Shown here one piece after another: positions 9,013 to 17,413 of a stretch of DNA of 64,000 bases. The stretch spans positions 62,001-126,000 of the forward strand of contig NZ_JOAX01000022.1 in assembly GCF_000720485.1 (NCBI RefSeq), written 5' to 3'. How positions within the stretch are numbered: the first letter of the stretch is position 1; the number at the start of each line of letters is the position of its first letter. A program made the position numbers and the translations under genes. The notes under the pieces were generated by a model. The model was given only the letters and a program-made list of their open reading frames with translations. It was not told the origin of the DNA and searched no databases. This DNA is from Streptomyces ochraceiscleroticus. Lineage in GTDB: Bacteria > Actinomycetota > Actinomycetes > Streptomycetales > Streptomycetaceae.

Positions 9013-10023
9013 AGCAACAGGGGAGGTAGCAGGACCAGCCGTGGTGCGGAAGCGGGCCCGGTAAACGGTGGGGGACACGCCGAAGACGTGCTGGAACGCG
9101 CGCCGCATGGTCTCCGACGACCCGAATCCGGCCTGCTGCGCGACCTCCTCCACGGAGGTGGTGCCGGAGGACAGCAGGGCCTGGGCTGCCTCCACCCGGA
9201 CGGCGTCGATGTACTGCCCGGGCGTCATGCCCGTCTCCTGGCGGAAGAGACGGGCCAGGTGCCTGCCACTGATGCCGAGCCCCGCGGCGAGTGCATCGAT
9301 ACCGCGTGGCAGTGACGGATCCGCGGTGATCTCGTCCATTGCCCGGCGTACCAGCGGATGCTGGGAGTGCTGCGCGCTCATCCGGACGCTGAACTGCGAC
9401 TGCCCGCCGGGGCGTGCCATGAAGACGACCAGTTGACGAGCCACCTCGCGCGCGAGATCTGCTCCGTGATCCTCCTCGACCAGGGCGAGGGCCAGGTCGA
9501 TGCCCGCGGTGACGCCGGCGGAGGTGACCACATGGCCGTCGCGTACGAAGACCGGGTCCGGCTCCACTCGTACCTGGGGGAAGGCGGTCGCGAGTTGCGG
9601 TGCCAGCTCCCAGTGGGTGGTGGCACGCCGCCCGTCCAGGATGCCGGCCTGGGCCAGTACGAACGCGCCTGCGCAGACCGAGGTCACCCGCCGCGCCCGC
9701 TCGGCGAGACCGCTGACGAGTGACATCAGTGCGTCGTCAGCGGTGGCACACCGCCAGTCCCTGCGGCCGGGTACGAGCAGTGTGTCCACGCCTCGGGGCA
9801 GCCGCTCGGGGCGGGCGCTCGCACCGATCCGCAGACCGCAGGAGGTGAGCACGTCGGTACCCGTGGGGGACACGACGCGCACGTCGTAACAGGCGCCATA
9901 ACGATTGGCCGTCGTGAAGACCTCCAACGGCCCGCTCACGTCCAACAACTGCACCTGGTCGAAGGCCACGATCACAACGACCCGGCCGCCCGCACCTGGC
10001 GTGGCGGCTCCTACTCCGCCCAC
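8998..10023 (-). CDS. GlxA-family transcriptional regulator (DJ-1/PfpI domain plus AraC-type HTH)
   Basis: N-terminal DJ-1/PfpI-like domain beginning VVVIVAFDQVQLLDVSGPLE with the nucleophile-elbow-like SVCAGAFVLAQAG, then a C-terminal AraC HTH pair ending in FGSSETMRRAFQHVFGVSP. Such regulators sense small molecules through the amidotransferase-like domain. The GTG at 10023 gives a typical short N-terminus and overlaps the upstream HD gene by 13 bp; a GTG at 9975 is possible, so the start is uncertain. No strong ribosome site is visible, consistent with coupling to the HD gene. Translation beyond 10023 is a shadow of the HD gene. Confidence 0.88.
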   Translation of the reverse strand: MGGVGAATPGAGGRVVVIVAFDQVQLLDVSGPLEVFTTANRYGACYDVRVVSPTGTDVLTSCGLRIGASARPERLPRGVDTLLVPGRRDWRCATADDALMSLVSGLAERARRVTSVCAGAFVLAQAGILDGRRATTHWELAPQLATAFPQVRVEPDPVFVRDGHVVTSAGVTAGIDLALALVEEDHGADLAREVARQLVVFMARPGGQSQFSVRMSAQHSQHPLVRRAMDEITADPSLPRGIDALAAGLGISGRHLARLFRQETGMTPGQYIDAVRVEAAQALLSSGTTSVEEVAQQAGFGSSETMRRAFQHVFGVSPTVYRARFRTTAGPATSPVASLPA

Positions 10024-10649
10024 GGAGAATCCAGGATCGTGCGCACGAAGTCGCCGCGCTCGAAACCGGGCACGTAGTGCTGGAGCACATCGGCCTTGAC
10101 GTTGCCGAAGGTCGTCTCCGGCTTGTGGCGGATACCGTCGGTGAACGCACCGAGGATGCGCTTCTTGAAGTCGGGGCGCGGATGCAGTGCCACGATCTCC
10201 TCGCGCTCCGCGGCGGAGATGTCCGCGTAGCCGATGCCCAGCACGTCGTACTCCACGCCCGCGGTCACCAGCGCGACCTCCGGCTCCATGAACTCGGGGA
10301 TGCCGGGTGTGGTGTGCAGGGCGATGGCCGTCCACACCCGCCGCACACTGTCCTCCGGCACTCCGCGGGCCTGCAGGAAGCGGCGCGCCTCATCGGCACC
10401 GTCGACCTCGAAGCGGCGGCCGCTGGTGTGGAACTGCTCGTTCAGCCCGAGGTCGTGGAACATCGCGCCGATGTAGAGCAGCTCGGGGTCGAAGCCGAGG
10501 TCGCGGTTGCGGCCCTGGAGGCCGCCGAAGAAGTACACCCGCCGCGAGTGGTGGTAGATCAGTTCGCTGGTGCTGTCGCGGACCAGTTCGGTCGCCTCGC
10601 GCGCCAGCTTGGTGCCCGGTACACGCACTCCGGCTTCGTCCTTCGCCAT
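10011..10649 (-). CDS. HD-domain hydrolase (cyanamide hydratase-like)
   Basis: A 212-residue metal-dependent phosphohydrolase-fold protein. The metal ligands are visible: a first His pair in YHHSRR (about residue 33), HD in AMFHDLGLNE (about 65) and a later His in TAIALHTTPGIPE. The closest named relatives of this type are cyanamide hydratase-like HD proteins, but the real substrate is unknown. The ATG at 10649 is preceded by AGGTGA at useful spacing. Together with the overlapping GlxA regulator it forms a small leftward unit separated from the large catabolic operon by about 160 bp containing inverted repeats. Confidence 0.85.
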   Translation of the reverse strand: MAKDEAGVRVPGTKLAREATELVRDSTSELIYHHSRRVYFFGGLQGRNRDLGFDPELLYIGAMFHDLGLNEQFHTSGRRFEVDGADEARRFLQARGVPEDSVRRVWTAIALHTTPGIPEFMEPEVALVTAGVEYDVLGIGYADISAAEREEIVALHPRPDFKKRILGAFTDGIRHKPETTFGNVKADVLQHYVPGFERGDFVRTILDSPWAE

Positions 10650-10671
10650 GGCCACTCACCTGTCCTTACGT

Positions 10672-10701
10672 CTCGGTCCTGCCCGGTTCGACAGGACCGA
10701 G
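10672..10701. promoter_or_regulatory. 10-bp inverted repeat upstream of the HD-domain gene
   Basis: CTCGGTCCTG and CAGGACCGAG, perfect complementary arms separated by 10 bases, lie 23 bp before the HD gene start. There is no T-rich tail in the leftward direction. It may be a Rho-independent-like end of the upstream operon, a 5' leader hairpin, or an operator. A second inverted repeat, GACCTG-N13-CAGGTC (10709-10733), lies next to it. Confidence 0.55.
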
Positions 10702-10818
10702 TCTCGCCGACCTGACACCCGGGCTGCCAGGTCTGTAGCGCCACCTGTCCCACAGATACGGACATCCGCCTATGGGCCTTGGCTTTGCGAGCGAGGGCCG
10801 AATTCCTGGCAGGCCGGC

Positions 10819-11862
10819 TCACTGGAAAGCCGGTACGACCTCCTTGATGAACAGCTCCAGGGACGCGCGCTTCTCCTCGTGCGACAGGCTGTTGTCGATC
10901 CAGAAGCTGTACTCGTCGATGCCGAGCTCCTCGTAGGAGCGCAGCCGCTCGATGACCTCGGCGGGGGTGCCGATCACCGCGGTCCTGTGCAGCGACTCCG
11001 GATCGAACTCCGGCCGGTCCTCGAACTTCGACTCCGGGCTGGGCTCGAGGAATCCGTTCACCGGGGTGGTCTTGTTGCCGAACCAGGCGTCGAAGGTCCG
11101 GTAGTAACGGTTGATCGCTTCCGCTGCCGGGCGCCAGGCGTCGGGCTCGTCGGGGGAGTGGACATGGGTGTGCCGCAGCACCATCAGGTCGGGGCGCGGC
11201 ACCTCGGGGTGGTTCGCCACCGCGGTCTCGAACTTCCGCTTGAGGTCGACGACTTCTTCGTCCCCCTTCATCAGCGGGGTGACCATGACGTTGCAGCCCT
11301 GGGCCACCGCGAAGTCGTGGGAGTCGGGGTCGCGCGCCGCGATCCACATCGGCGGGGTGGGCTGCTGCACCGGCTTGGGCACACTGGTCGAGGTCGGGAA
11401 CTGCCAGATCTCGCCGTCGTGTGCGTAATCGCCCTGCCAGAGCGCCCGGACAGCGGGCACCAGCTCCCGCAGGTGCTTGCCGCCTTCGCGGGCCGACAGT
11501 CCGCCCGCCATGCGGTCGAACTCGAACTGGTGGGCACCCCGGGCGAGTCCGACCTCCATGCGACCGTTGCTGATGACGTCGAGCAGCGCGCACTCACCGG
11601 CGACCCGGAGCGGGTTCCAGAACGGGGCGACGATGGTTCCCGCGCCCAGCCGGATGGTCGAGGTCTTCGCGGCCAGGTGCGCGAGCAGCGGTATCGGGCT
11701 GGGGGAGATCGTGTACTCCATCGCGTGGTGCTCACCGATCCACACGGTGCCGAACCCGCCGTCCTCGGCCATCAGGGCCAGCTCGGAGAGGTTCTCGAAG
11801 AGCTGCCGGTGGCCGACCTCCTCGTCCCAGCGCTCCATGTGCACGAACAACGAAAACCTCAT
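10819..11862 (-). CDS. LLM-class flavin-dependent oxygenase (luciferase-like)
   Basis: A 347-residue bacterial-luciferase-fold monooxygenase using reduced flavin supplied by a partner reductase. Family hallmarks: IGEHHAMEY, GAGTIVAPFWNPLRVA, NGRMEVGLARGA and PPMWIAAR. Last gene of the leftward catabolic operon; its ATG overlaps the tautomerase stop in an ATGA. A flavin reductase is encoded in the divergent operon at 17852-18355, making a complete two-component oxygenase. In known systems such pairs open N-heterocyclic rings (TgnAB on trigonelline, PyrA/E on pyridine), which is the basis of the cluster hypothesis; substrate assignment here is inference. Confidence 0.93.
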   Translation of the reverse strand: MRFSLFVHMERWDEEVGHRQLFENLSELALMAEDGGFGTVWIGEHHAMEYTISPSPIPLLAHLAAKTSTIRLGAGTIVAPFWNPLRVAGECALLDVISNGRMEVGLARGAHQFEFDRMAGGLSAREGGKHLRELVPAVRALWQGDYAHDGEIWQFPTSTSVPKPVQQPTPPMWIAARDPDSHDFAVAQGCNVMVTPLMKGDEEVVDLKRKFETAVANHPEVPRPDLMVLRHTHVHSPDEPDAWRPAAEAINRYYRTFDAWFGNKTTPVNGFLEPSPESKFEDRPEFDPESLHRTAVIGTPAEVIERLRSYEELGIDEYSFWIDNSLSHEEKRASLELFIKEVVPAFQ

Positions 11863-12143
11863 GACTGCTCCTCGTCTGCTGTGATGACCAGGTGCCGGGC
11901 GCCGCCCTGATCGCTGTGTTCGTCGTCGGTCACGCCGGTCCGTACCGCATTGGCCGCGTCCAGCTCGGTCAGCGTGACGTCACCGGTCGCCCAGTGCGTC
12001 CGGGGGACCTCGTGGACGACCACACGGATGTACTCGGGCCGGGTGTCCGTGGTGCGGAGGACCGCGGCGTGCACCTCGTGCATCAGGTTCCGGAGCTGCG
12101 CCGGGGTGCGGCCCTCCGCGAGGGTGATGGCGACCTGTGGCAT
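11859..12143 (-). CDS. Tautomerase family protein (4-oxalocrotonate tautomerase-like)
   Basis: A 94-residue protein with the expected Pro directly after the initiator Met (M-P-Q-V-A-I-T), the catalytic base of this superfamily, and the following helix with QLRNLMHEVHAAV. A later strand, EYIRVVVHEVPRTHW, is also typical. It probably isomerises an enol or acts as a cis/trans isomerase on an unsaturated intermediate. It lies between the aldehyde dehydrogenase and LLM oxygenase genes in the same operon, overlapping the latter by four bases. The C-terminal 25 residues are longer and more polar than in the minimal 62-residue enzymes. Confidence 0.85.
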   Translation of the reverse strand: MPQVAITLAEGRTPAQLRNLMHEVHAAVLRTTDTRPEYIRVVVHEVPRTHWATGDVTLTELDAANAVRTGVTDDEHSDQGGARHLVITADEEQS

Positions 12144-12154
12144 GGCAGCTCCCC

Positions 12155-13642
12155 TCAGCTCCGCATCGTGAACGGGTCGGCCACGGGCTCCTCGCTCGTG
12201 TTGATCCAGACGCTCTTGAGCCGGGTGTACTCCTTGATCGTCTCGGTGCCGTGCTCGACGCCGGCGCCGCTGGTCTTGAAGCCCTGCCGCGGCGACATCG
12301 GCGACATCGCCCGGTAGGTGTTCACCCAGACGGTCCCGGCGTCCAGCCGCGCCGCCATCCGGTGCGCCCGCGAGAGGTTCTGCGTCCAGACGCCGGCCGC
12401 GAGACCGTACTCGGTGTCGTTCGCCAGGCGGACGACCTCGTCCTCGGTGTCGAACGGCATGATCGCCAGGACGGGGCCGAAGATCTCCTCGCGTACGACG
12501 CGCATGCCGTTGTCGACGTCCACGAGGATGGTGGGCTCGTAGAAGTAGCCGCCGAGACCGCCATCGGTGGCGTTTCCGCCGGTCAGCACCCGGGCGCCTT
12601 CGCCGCGGCCGAGGTCGACATACCCGGCCACCTTGTCCCGCTGGCCTTCGAAAGCCAGCGGACCGAGCTCGGTCTCCTCGTCCATGGGGTCGCCGATACG
12701 GATGGTCTTCGCGCGTTCGGAGACCCGCTCGAGCAGCTCGTCGTAGACCGACCGGTGCGCGAACACACGGCTGCCGGCGATGCAGGTCTGGCCGGCGGCG
12801 GCGAAGATGCCGGCGACCACTCCCATCGCGGCGTTCGGGATGTTCGCGTCCTCGAAGACGATGTTGGGAGACTTGCCACCGAGTTCGAGGGTCGAGCCGA
12901 TGAAACGGCCGGCGGTCGCCGCGGCGATCCGCGACCCGGTGGCGGTACTGCCGGTGAACGAGATCTTCGCGAGGTCGCGGTGGTCGACCAGGGCCTGCCC
13001 GGCCTCGGCGCCGAGCCCGGTGACGACGTTCACCGCACCCGGCGGGAACCCCGCCTCCAGCGCCAGCTCGGCGAGCTTGAGCACCGTTGCCGAGGTGTAC
13101 TCCGAGGGCTTGATCACAACGGTGTTGCCGGCGCAGAGCGCGGGCGCCAGCTTGCTGCTGGTCAGCGTCAGCGGAGAATTCCAGGGCGTGATCGCACCGA
13201 CGACACCCAACGGCTCCCGTGCCGTGTAATTCAGCACCTGGCGGTCGGAGGTGGGGACGACAGCACCGTGGATCTTGTCCGCCAGGCCGGCGTAGTAGTG
13301 GTAGTACTCCGGCAGGGTGGCGAGCTGCCCGCGCATCTCGCGCAGCAGCTTGCCGTTGTCCTGCGTCTCCATGCGGGCGAGCTCTTCGGCGTTCTCGGCG
13401 ATCAGGTCGCCGAGCCGGCGCAGCAGGTGCCCGCGTCGCGTCTGGCTGAGGTCACGCCAGCGCGGGTCCTCGAACGCCTCCTTCGCGGCGGCCACCGCCC
13501 GGTCGATGTCGGCGGCATTCCCGCGCGCCGCCCGGTAGAGAACCTGGCGCGTGGCCGGGTTGGTGCTCTCGAAGTACTCGCCCGAGGCGGGCTCGACCCA
13601 CCTCCCGCCGATGAAGTGCTGCGACGTGTTGAGCTCAGGCAT
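12155..13642 (-). CDS. Aldehyde dehydrogenase (NAD-dependent, betaine/hydroxymuconic semialdehyde type)
   Basis: A 495-residue ALDH. Visible motifs are the N-terminal substrate entry TPWNSPL, the cofactor loop FTGSTATG, the general-base motif LELGGKSPN with Glu, and the catalytic Cys in AGQTCIAGSR. Near the C-terminus EIFGPVLAI and PFGG-like NTYRAMSPMSPRQGF complete the pattern. It oxidises an aldehyde or hemiacetal to an acid using NAD(P). Its start overlaps the end of the alpha/beta hydrolase gene by 8 bp. In the proposed pathway it would act after ring opening, equivalent to TgnC or to succinate semialdehyde dehydrogenase; the sequence does not decide which. Confidence 0.94.
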   Translation of the reverse strand: MPELNTSQHFIGGRWVEPASGEYFESTNPATRQVLYRAARGNAADIDRAVAAAKEAFEDPRWRDLSQTRRGHLLRRLGDLIAENAEELARMETQDNGKLLREMRGQLATLPEYYHYYAGLADKIHGAVVPTSDRQVLNYTAREPLGVVGAITPWNSPLTLTSSKLAPALCAGNTVVIKPSEYTSATVLKLAELALEAGFPPGAVNVVTGLGAEAGQALVDHRDLAKISFTGSTATGSRIAAATAGRFIGSTLELGGKSPNIVFEDANIPNAAMGVVAGIFAAAGQTCIAGSRVFAHRSVYDELLERVSERAKTIRIGDPMDEETELGPLAFEGQRDKVAGYVDLGRGEGARVLTGGNATDGGLGGYFYEPTILVDVDNGMRVVREEIFGPVLAIMPFDTEDEVVRLANDTEYGLAAGVWTQNLSRAHRMAARLDAGTVWVNTYRAMSPMSPRQGFKTSGAGVEHGTETIKEYTRLKSVWINTSEEPVADPFTMRS

Positions 13643-14366
13643 GTGCGCACTCTCCGATGAAGGTGGTGAGGGTGTTGACGAACGCCTCGGGGCGCTCGAC
13701 GGGCAGCATGTGACGTGCCTCGGGGACGACCGCCGCGCGGCAGTCGGGAAGCGCCGAGGCGAGCCGATGGGTCATCGCGGGGGTGGAACCCGGATCGTTC
13801 TCCCCCGTCACCGCCAGTGCGCGTACGGTGATCGCGCCCAGGTCCGGCCCGAGCTCGGCGTCTGCGGTGGCGAACACGCGGTAGCAGTTGAGGAAGGAGC
13901 TGACGTCGTTGGCCCGCAGGGTGGATTCGGTCCGGCCGATCAGGGCGGGGGCGACGTCGGTGCCGGCGTACCAACGCTCCAGGGACGCGGTGGCACTGGC
14001 CGCGAAGTCGGCCTCCGCGGTGTGCAGCCGGGCGAGGACGGACGCCCGCTCCTCGGACGTCCGCCGGCACACCGAGCTGACCGAGGTCAGCGTGGCCACC
14101 AGCTCCGGCCGGTGCAGTGCCAGGTGCTGGGCGACGAGCGCACCCAGTGAGAAACCGACCAGGTGCGAGCCCGCCGGGATCTCACCGGCCACCCCGTCGG
14201 CCAGGTCTGCGAGTGTCACTCCGTTACTCGCCGGCGGACGGGAGCCGTGGCCCGGCAGGTCGGGGGTGAGCACGGTGAATCGGTCGGCCAGCAGTGCGGC
14301 GGCGGGCTCCCACATGGTGTGGTCGAGCCCGACACCGTGCAACAACACAATGGTCGGCTTGCTCAT
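13635..14366 (-). CDS. Alpha/beta-fold hydrolase (enol-lactonase / amidomethylene-succinate hydrolase type)
   Basis: A 243-residue hydrolase with the oxyanion motif LLHGVGLD, nucleophile elbow GFSLGA (Ser about 92), acid in GENDPGS and His in EARHMLPVERP. Overall it resembles PcaD-like enol-lactonases, a group that also includes hydrolases of N-acyl-aminomethylene succinates. The position between the DUF1185 pair and the aldehyde dehydrogenase suggests it cleaves a ring-opened intermediate. Six bases separate it from the upstream DUF1185 gene. Known in the family: catalytic triad and fold. Inferred: the substrate. Confidence 0.92.
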   Translation of the reverse strand: MSKPTIVLLHGVGLDHTMWEPAAALLADRFTVLTPDLPGHGSRPPASNGVTLADLADGVAGEIPAGSHLVGFSLGALVAQHLALHRPELVATLTSVSSVCRRTSEERASVLARLHTAEADFAASATASLERWYAGTDVAPALIGRTESTLRANDVSSFLNCYRVFATADAELGPDLGAITVRALAVTGENDPGSTPAMTHRLASALPDCRAAVVPEARHMLPVERPEAFVNTLTTFIGECAHA

Positions 14367-14372
14367 GAGTGC

Positions 14373-14924
14373 CTACTGCTCGGTCGAGAGCGGAGCCAGG
14401 CGCTGCTGGGGGCGTCCCTGGGCGGCGGCGGCGAGCGCGACGACGATCTCGTCGGGGTGGGGAGCGTCGGTGATCCGGACCTCGGTGGTCTGGTGGTGCG
14501 AGCGGATCGTTGCGTCGGTGATGTGCTTCAGGGGGATGTCGAACACTACGCCGGCAGCACCGCGCTTCTCGACGGCCGGCAGCAGAGTAGTGGCATTGGC
14601 GGCCTTGCGGAAGTGGTCGCCGAACTGGAGCGTGTGGATCAGGGCCGAGCCGTGCTCGATCTCGCCGTCCAGGCCGACGATGGCCGCCTTGCCGTACGCC
14701 TCGGCGGGGGCCCCGAGGGCATCGAGTACTGCGGGGGCCAGCAGCGCGCCGAGGTCGGAGGCGGTCGCGTCGATGCCGGGAGCGAGGTCCTCGACGAAGC
14801 CCTGACCGGCCCACGGGTTCTCGATCACCGCCGCGACGACGGCGATGCGGGCGGCCGGGGTGACCTCGCGGCCGCCTTCCGTACGGATTTCCTCAACGGT
14901 GGTCACGATCTTGCGGACGTTCAT
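14373..14924 (-). CDS. Amino acid synthesis family protein (DUF1185), copy 2
   Basis: A 183-residue protein of Pfam family PF06684, named in databases for amino acid synthesis without proven chemistry; solved members have a fold reminiscent of AroH/YjgF-like trimers. Features shared with copy 1 upstream are ENPWAGQGFVEDL, a KAAIVG segment before IEHGSALIHT, and DAPHPDEIVVALA near the C-terminus. It overlaps the end of copy 1 by four bases. Pairs of DUF1185 genes with aldehyde dehydrogenase and flavin oxygenase genes recur in proteobacteria and actinobacteria, so they probably form a hetero-oligomer acting on a pathway intermediate. Confidence 0.9.
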   Translation of the reverse strand: MNVRKIVTTVEEIRTEGGREVTPAARIAVVAAVIENPWAGQGFVEDLAPGIDATASDLGALLAPAVLDALGAPAEAYGKAAIVGLDGEIEHGSALIHTLQFGDHFRKAANATTLLPAVEKRGAAGVVFDIPLKHITDATIRSHHQTTEVRITDAPHPDEIVVALAAAAQGRPQQRLAPLSTEQ

Positions 14925-15550
14925 GACGGGACCTTCTCCAGGGTTTCGGTGGTGACGACAGGGTCGGTCTTGCGGTCCCCGATACGGGGGTGCGGGCGGG
15001 GCCCCGTCGACGCGGCGGCGATGACGACGATCTCGTCCGCACGCGGGGCGTCGGCAACACGGGCGCTGATGGTCTGGTAGTGACTGCGCGTTGCGGCGTG
15101 CGTCTTGTGCCAGAGCGGGACGACCAGCGTCTCGCCGGCTTCGGCGCGGGTGTCGGCGAAGCAGATGATCGACTCACCCTGGAGGAATTCCCGTACCAGG
15201 TTGCCGAAGTACGGCGTGTGGATGAGGGCTCCGGCGTGCTCGATCTCGCCCGCCGTACCAACGATCGCGGCCTTGCCGAAGGCTTCGATCTCCGCCACGC
15301 CGCCCAGGGCGTCGATGAGCCGGTCGGTGAGCAGCCGCGCGAGCACCGGGGCGACCCGGCTCTGCTCCGCGTGCAGATCGGTAGTAGGGCCGGCGCCCGC
15401 CCAGGGGTTCCGGATGACGGCCGCGACGCTGGCTCGCCGCGCGGGCTGCGCGGGGGCCTCGCCCGCCTCGGTGAAGACGACGTCGCGGTAGAGCACGAGC
15501 TTGCGGAGGCCGATGCTGTCGTCAGGACGATCCGTGATGCGCTCTTGCAT
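14921..15550 (-). CDS. Amino acid synthesis family protein (DUF1185), copy 1
   Basis: First gene of the leftward catabolic operon, 209 residues from the ATG at 15550. It shares with copy 2 the motifs RNPWAGAGPTTDL, a KAAIVG segment before IEHAGALIHT, and DAPRADEIVVIAA. An in-frame ATG at 15580 exists, but a TTGACC-17-TATCGT promoter overlaps it and would begin transcription at or just before 15550, so the shorter start is favoured and the mRNA is probably leaderless. Function is unknown. The two copies differ enough to be distinct subunits rather than a recent duplication. Confidence 0.88.
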   Translation of the reverse strand: MQERITDRPDDSIGLRKLVLYRDVVFTEAGEAPAQPARRASVAAVIRNPWAGAGPTTDLHAEQSRVAPVLARLLTDRLIDALGGVAEIEAFGKAAIVGTAGEIEHAGALIHTPYFGNLVREFLQGESIICFADTRAEAGETLVVPLWHKTHAATRSHYQTISARVADAPRADEIVVIAAASTGPRPHPRIGDRKTDPVVTTETLEKVPS

Positions 15551-15558
15551 GCCACAGG

Positions 15559-15587
15559 ACGATAAGTACGCCCCTTGCATCGGTCAA
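15559..15587 (-). promoter_or_regulatory. Promoter of the leftward catabolic operon (leaderless)
   Basis: Minus strand: TTGACC (15587-15582), a 17-bp spacer, TATCGT (15564-15559), then eight bases to the ATG at 15550. The predicted transcription start coincides with the start codon within a base or two, and no Shine-Dalgarno sequence lies between. Confidence 0.6.
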
Positions 15588-15793
15588 GGGGGTGGGCGGC
15601 GATGATCCTCCACTTCTCTGTCCGGCCCCGCCAATGCCGCCTCTATATGGCCTTTGAACTGGGCATTCCGAGGAGTGGCCGATCGGGTTGCGATTCCGCC
15701 GCGACAGACTCTTGACGCTCAACCTGTGACATGCCTTACTGCTTCTTGTATGCCAGATCAGGCAGCCGTCGAACCCCGGACTCAAGGAGTTTC

Positions 15794-17413
15794 ATGTCCA
15801 GTCCCCCTCGATCGGGTGCAGAAATGACCCCCGTGACGCCGTCCGGGAGCGTCGACGAAAGCACCACTCATGACACTGGCGAAGACCGTGAAGGCGACGG
15901 CCACCACCGCGTGGGCAAGCTCGGCTCCGTCTTCTGGTCCTCGCTCGGCATCTCCGCCCTCTTCGTCGGCTGGGCGGTGCTCTTCAGGGAGAACCTGAAC
16001 GAGGTCACCACCGCCTCGCTGAACTGGGTGACAGCCACGTTCGGTTGGACCTATCTGGTGGTCACCCTCGCCATCCTGGTCTTCCTGGTGTTCCTGGCCT
16101 TCAGCCCCACCGGTGAGATCCGGCTCGGCAAGGACACCGACCGCCCCGAGTTCTCGACGCCGACCTGGTTCGCGATGATCCTCAGCGCGGTCATGGGCAT
16201 CGGGCTGGTCTCCTACGGCGTCGCCGAACCGATCTCCCACCTCGCGACACCGCCGCACGGCCTCGCGGAGCCCAACACGCCGGCGGCGGCCGTACGGGCC
16301 CTGCAGTACTCCTACTTCGACTGGGGCCTGCACGCCTGGGCGATCTTCGCCGTCTTCGGTCTCGCCATCGCGTACTCGACCCACCGCAAGGGCCGCCGCA
16401 CGCTGGTCAGCCAGTTGTTCGTGCCGCTGCTGGGCGACCGGGTGAACGGGCCGATCGGCAAGGCGATCGACGTGCTCGCCGTGTTCGCCACGCTCTTCGG
16501 CACCACGACGTCCCTCGGCCTGGGCGCGCTCCAGGTCAACAACGGTCTCGGTACCCTGTTCGGCATCCCGGTCAACTCGGTGACACAGGTGCTCATCATC
16601 GCCGCCGTCACGGCCGTCTTCACACTCTCGGCCGTGACCGGTGTCAGCAAGGGGATCAAGTTCCTGAGCCAGGGCAGCTCACTGCTCGCGGTCGCGTTGT
16701 TCGTCTTCATGCTGGTCGTCGGCCCCACCGTCTTCGTCGCGAACCTGTACATCGAGTCCATGGGCCGGTGGGCCACCGACTTCTTCCGGATGAGCCTCCA
16801 GGGCACCGCGTTCGGCGGGCTGGAGTGGATGCAGATGTGGACCTACTTCATGATGGCCTGGTGGGTCTCCTGGGGCGCCTTCGTCGGTGTCTTCCTCGCC
16901 CGCATCTCCCGTGGCCGCACCATCCGCGGGTTCATCATGGGCGTCCTGGTCGTCCCCAGCGTTGTGTTCTTCACATGGTTCACGGTCTTCGGCGGCACGG
17001 CGATCCATCTCGACCTGTTCCAGGGCGGCAACATCGCCAAGCGGACCGCGGCCGACGTCAACAGCGCGTTCTTCGCGACGCTCGAACACTTCCCCCTCGC
17101 CGGCATCACCTCGGTGATCGCGATCATCCTGGTCGTGCTGTTCTTCGTCTCCGGTGCGGATGCCAACACCTATGTGCTGTCCATGATGACCTCGGACGGA
17201 TCGCTCACCCCGCGTCGTCCGGTGCTCATCCTCTGGGGAGTCCTCACCGGTGTCACCGCCGTGGTGCTCATGCTCGCCGGCGGCCTGACCGCCCTTCAGA
17301 ACACCGTAATCGTCACGTCGTTGCCCTTCCTCGTCATCATCGCCGGACTGGCGGTGTCCTTCTGGAAGGAACTGGGCGCGGACCGAAAGGAGAAGACTGA
17401 TGTCGCACACTGA
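15794..17413 (+). CDS. BCCT-family transporter (betaine/choline/carnitine type)
   Basis: A secondary transporter of 539 residues with about 12 membrane segments, for quaternary ammonium or similar zwitterions. The family signature near membrane helix 8 (MMAWWVSWGAFVGVFLARIS, then RGRTIRGF) and the helix-3 motif GIGLVSYGVAEPISHL are intact. AAGGAG just before the ATG at 15794 sets the start; longer in-frame translation runs into the divergent promoter region. The N-terminal 45 residues are acidic and soluble. First gene of the rightward operon; its end overlaps the NTF2-like gene by 14 bp. A betaine such as trigonelline is a natural cargo and fits the divergent ring-opening oxygenase. Confidence 0.95.
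   Translation: MSSPPRSGAEMTPVTPSGSVDESTTHDTGEDREGDGHHRVGKLGSVFWSSLGISALFVGWAVLFRENLNEVTTASLNWVTATFGWTYLVVTLAILVFLVFLAFSPTGEIRLGKDTDRPEFSTPTWFAMILSAVMGIGLVSYGVAEPISHLATPPHGLAEPNTPAAAVRALQYSYFDWGLHAWAIFAVFGLAIAYSTHRKGRRTLVSQLFVPLLGDRVNGPIGKAIDVLAVFATLFGTTTSLGLGALQVNNGLGTLFGIPVNSVTQVLIIAAVTAVFTLSAVTGVSKGIKFLSQGSSLLAVALFVFMLVVGPTVFVANLYIESMGRWATDFFRMSLQGTAFGGLEWMQMWTYFMMAWWVSWGAFVGVFLARISRGRTIRGFIMGVLVVPSVVFFTWFTVFGGTAIHLDLFQGGNIAKRTAADVNSAFFATLEHFPLAGITSVIAIILVVLFFVSGADANTYVLSMMTSDGSLTPRRPVLILWGVLTGVTAVVLMLAGGLTALQNTVIVTSLPFLVIIAGLAVSFWKELGADRKEKTDVAH

Noticed and set aside
15712..15740. TTGACG-17-CTTACT as promoter of the BCCT operon
   Set aside because: The -10 is too weak to list as a feature, although the position is plausible; transcript mapping would decide.
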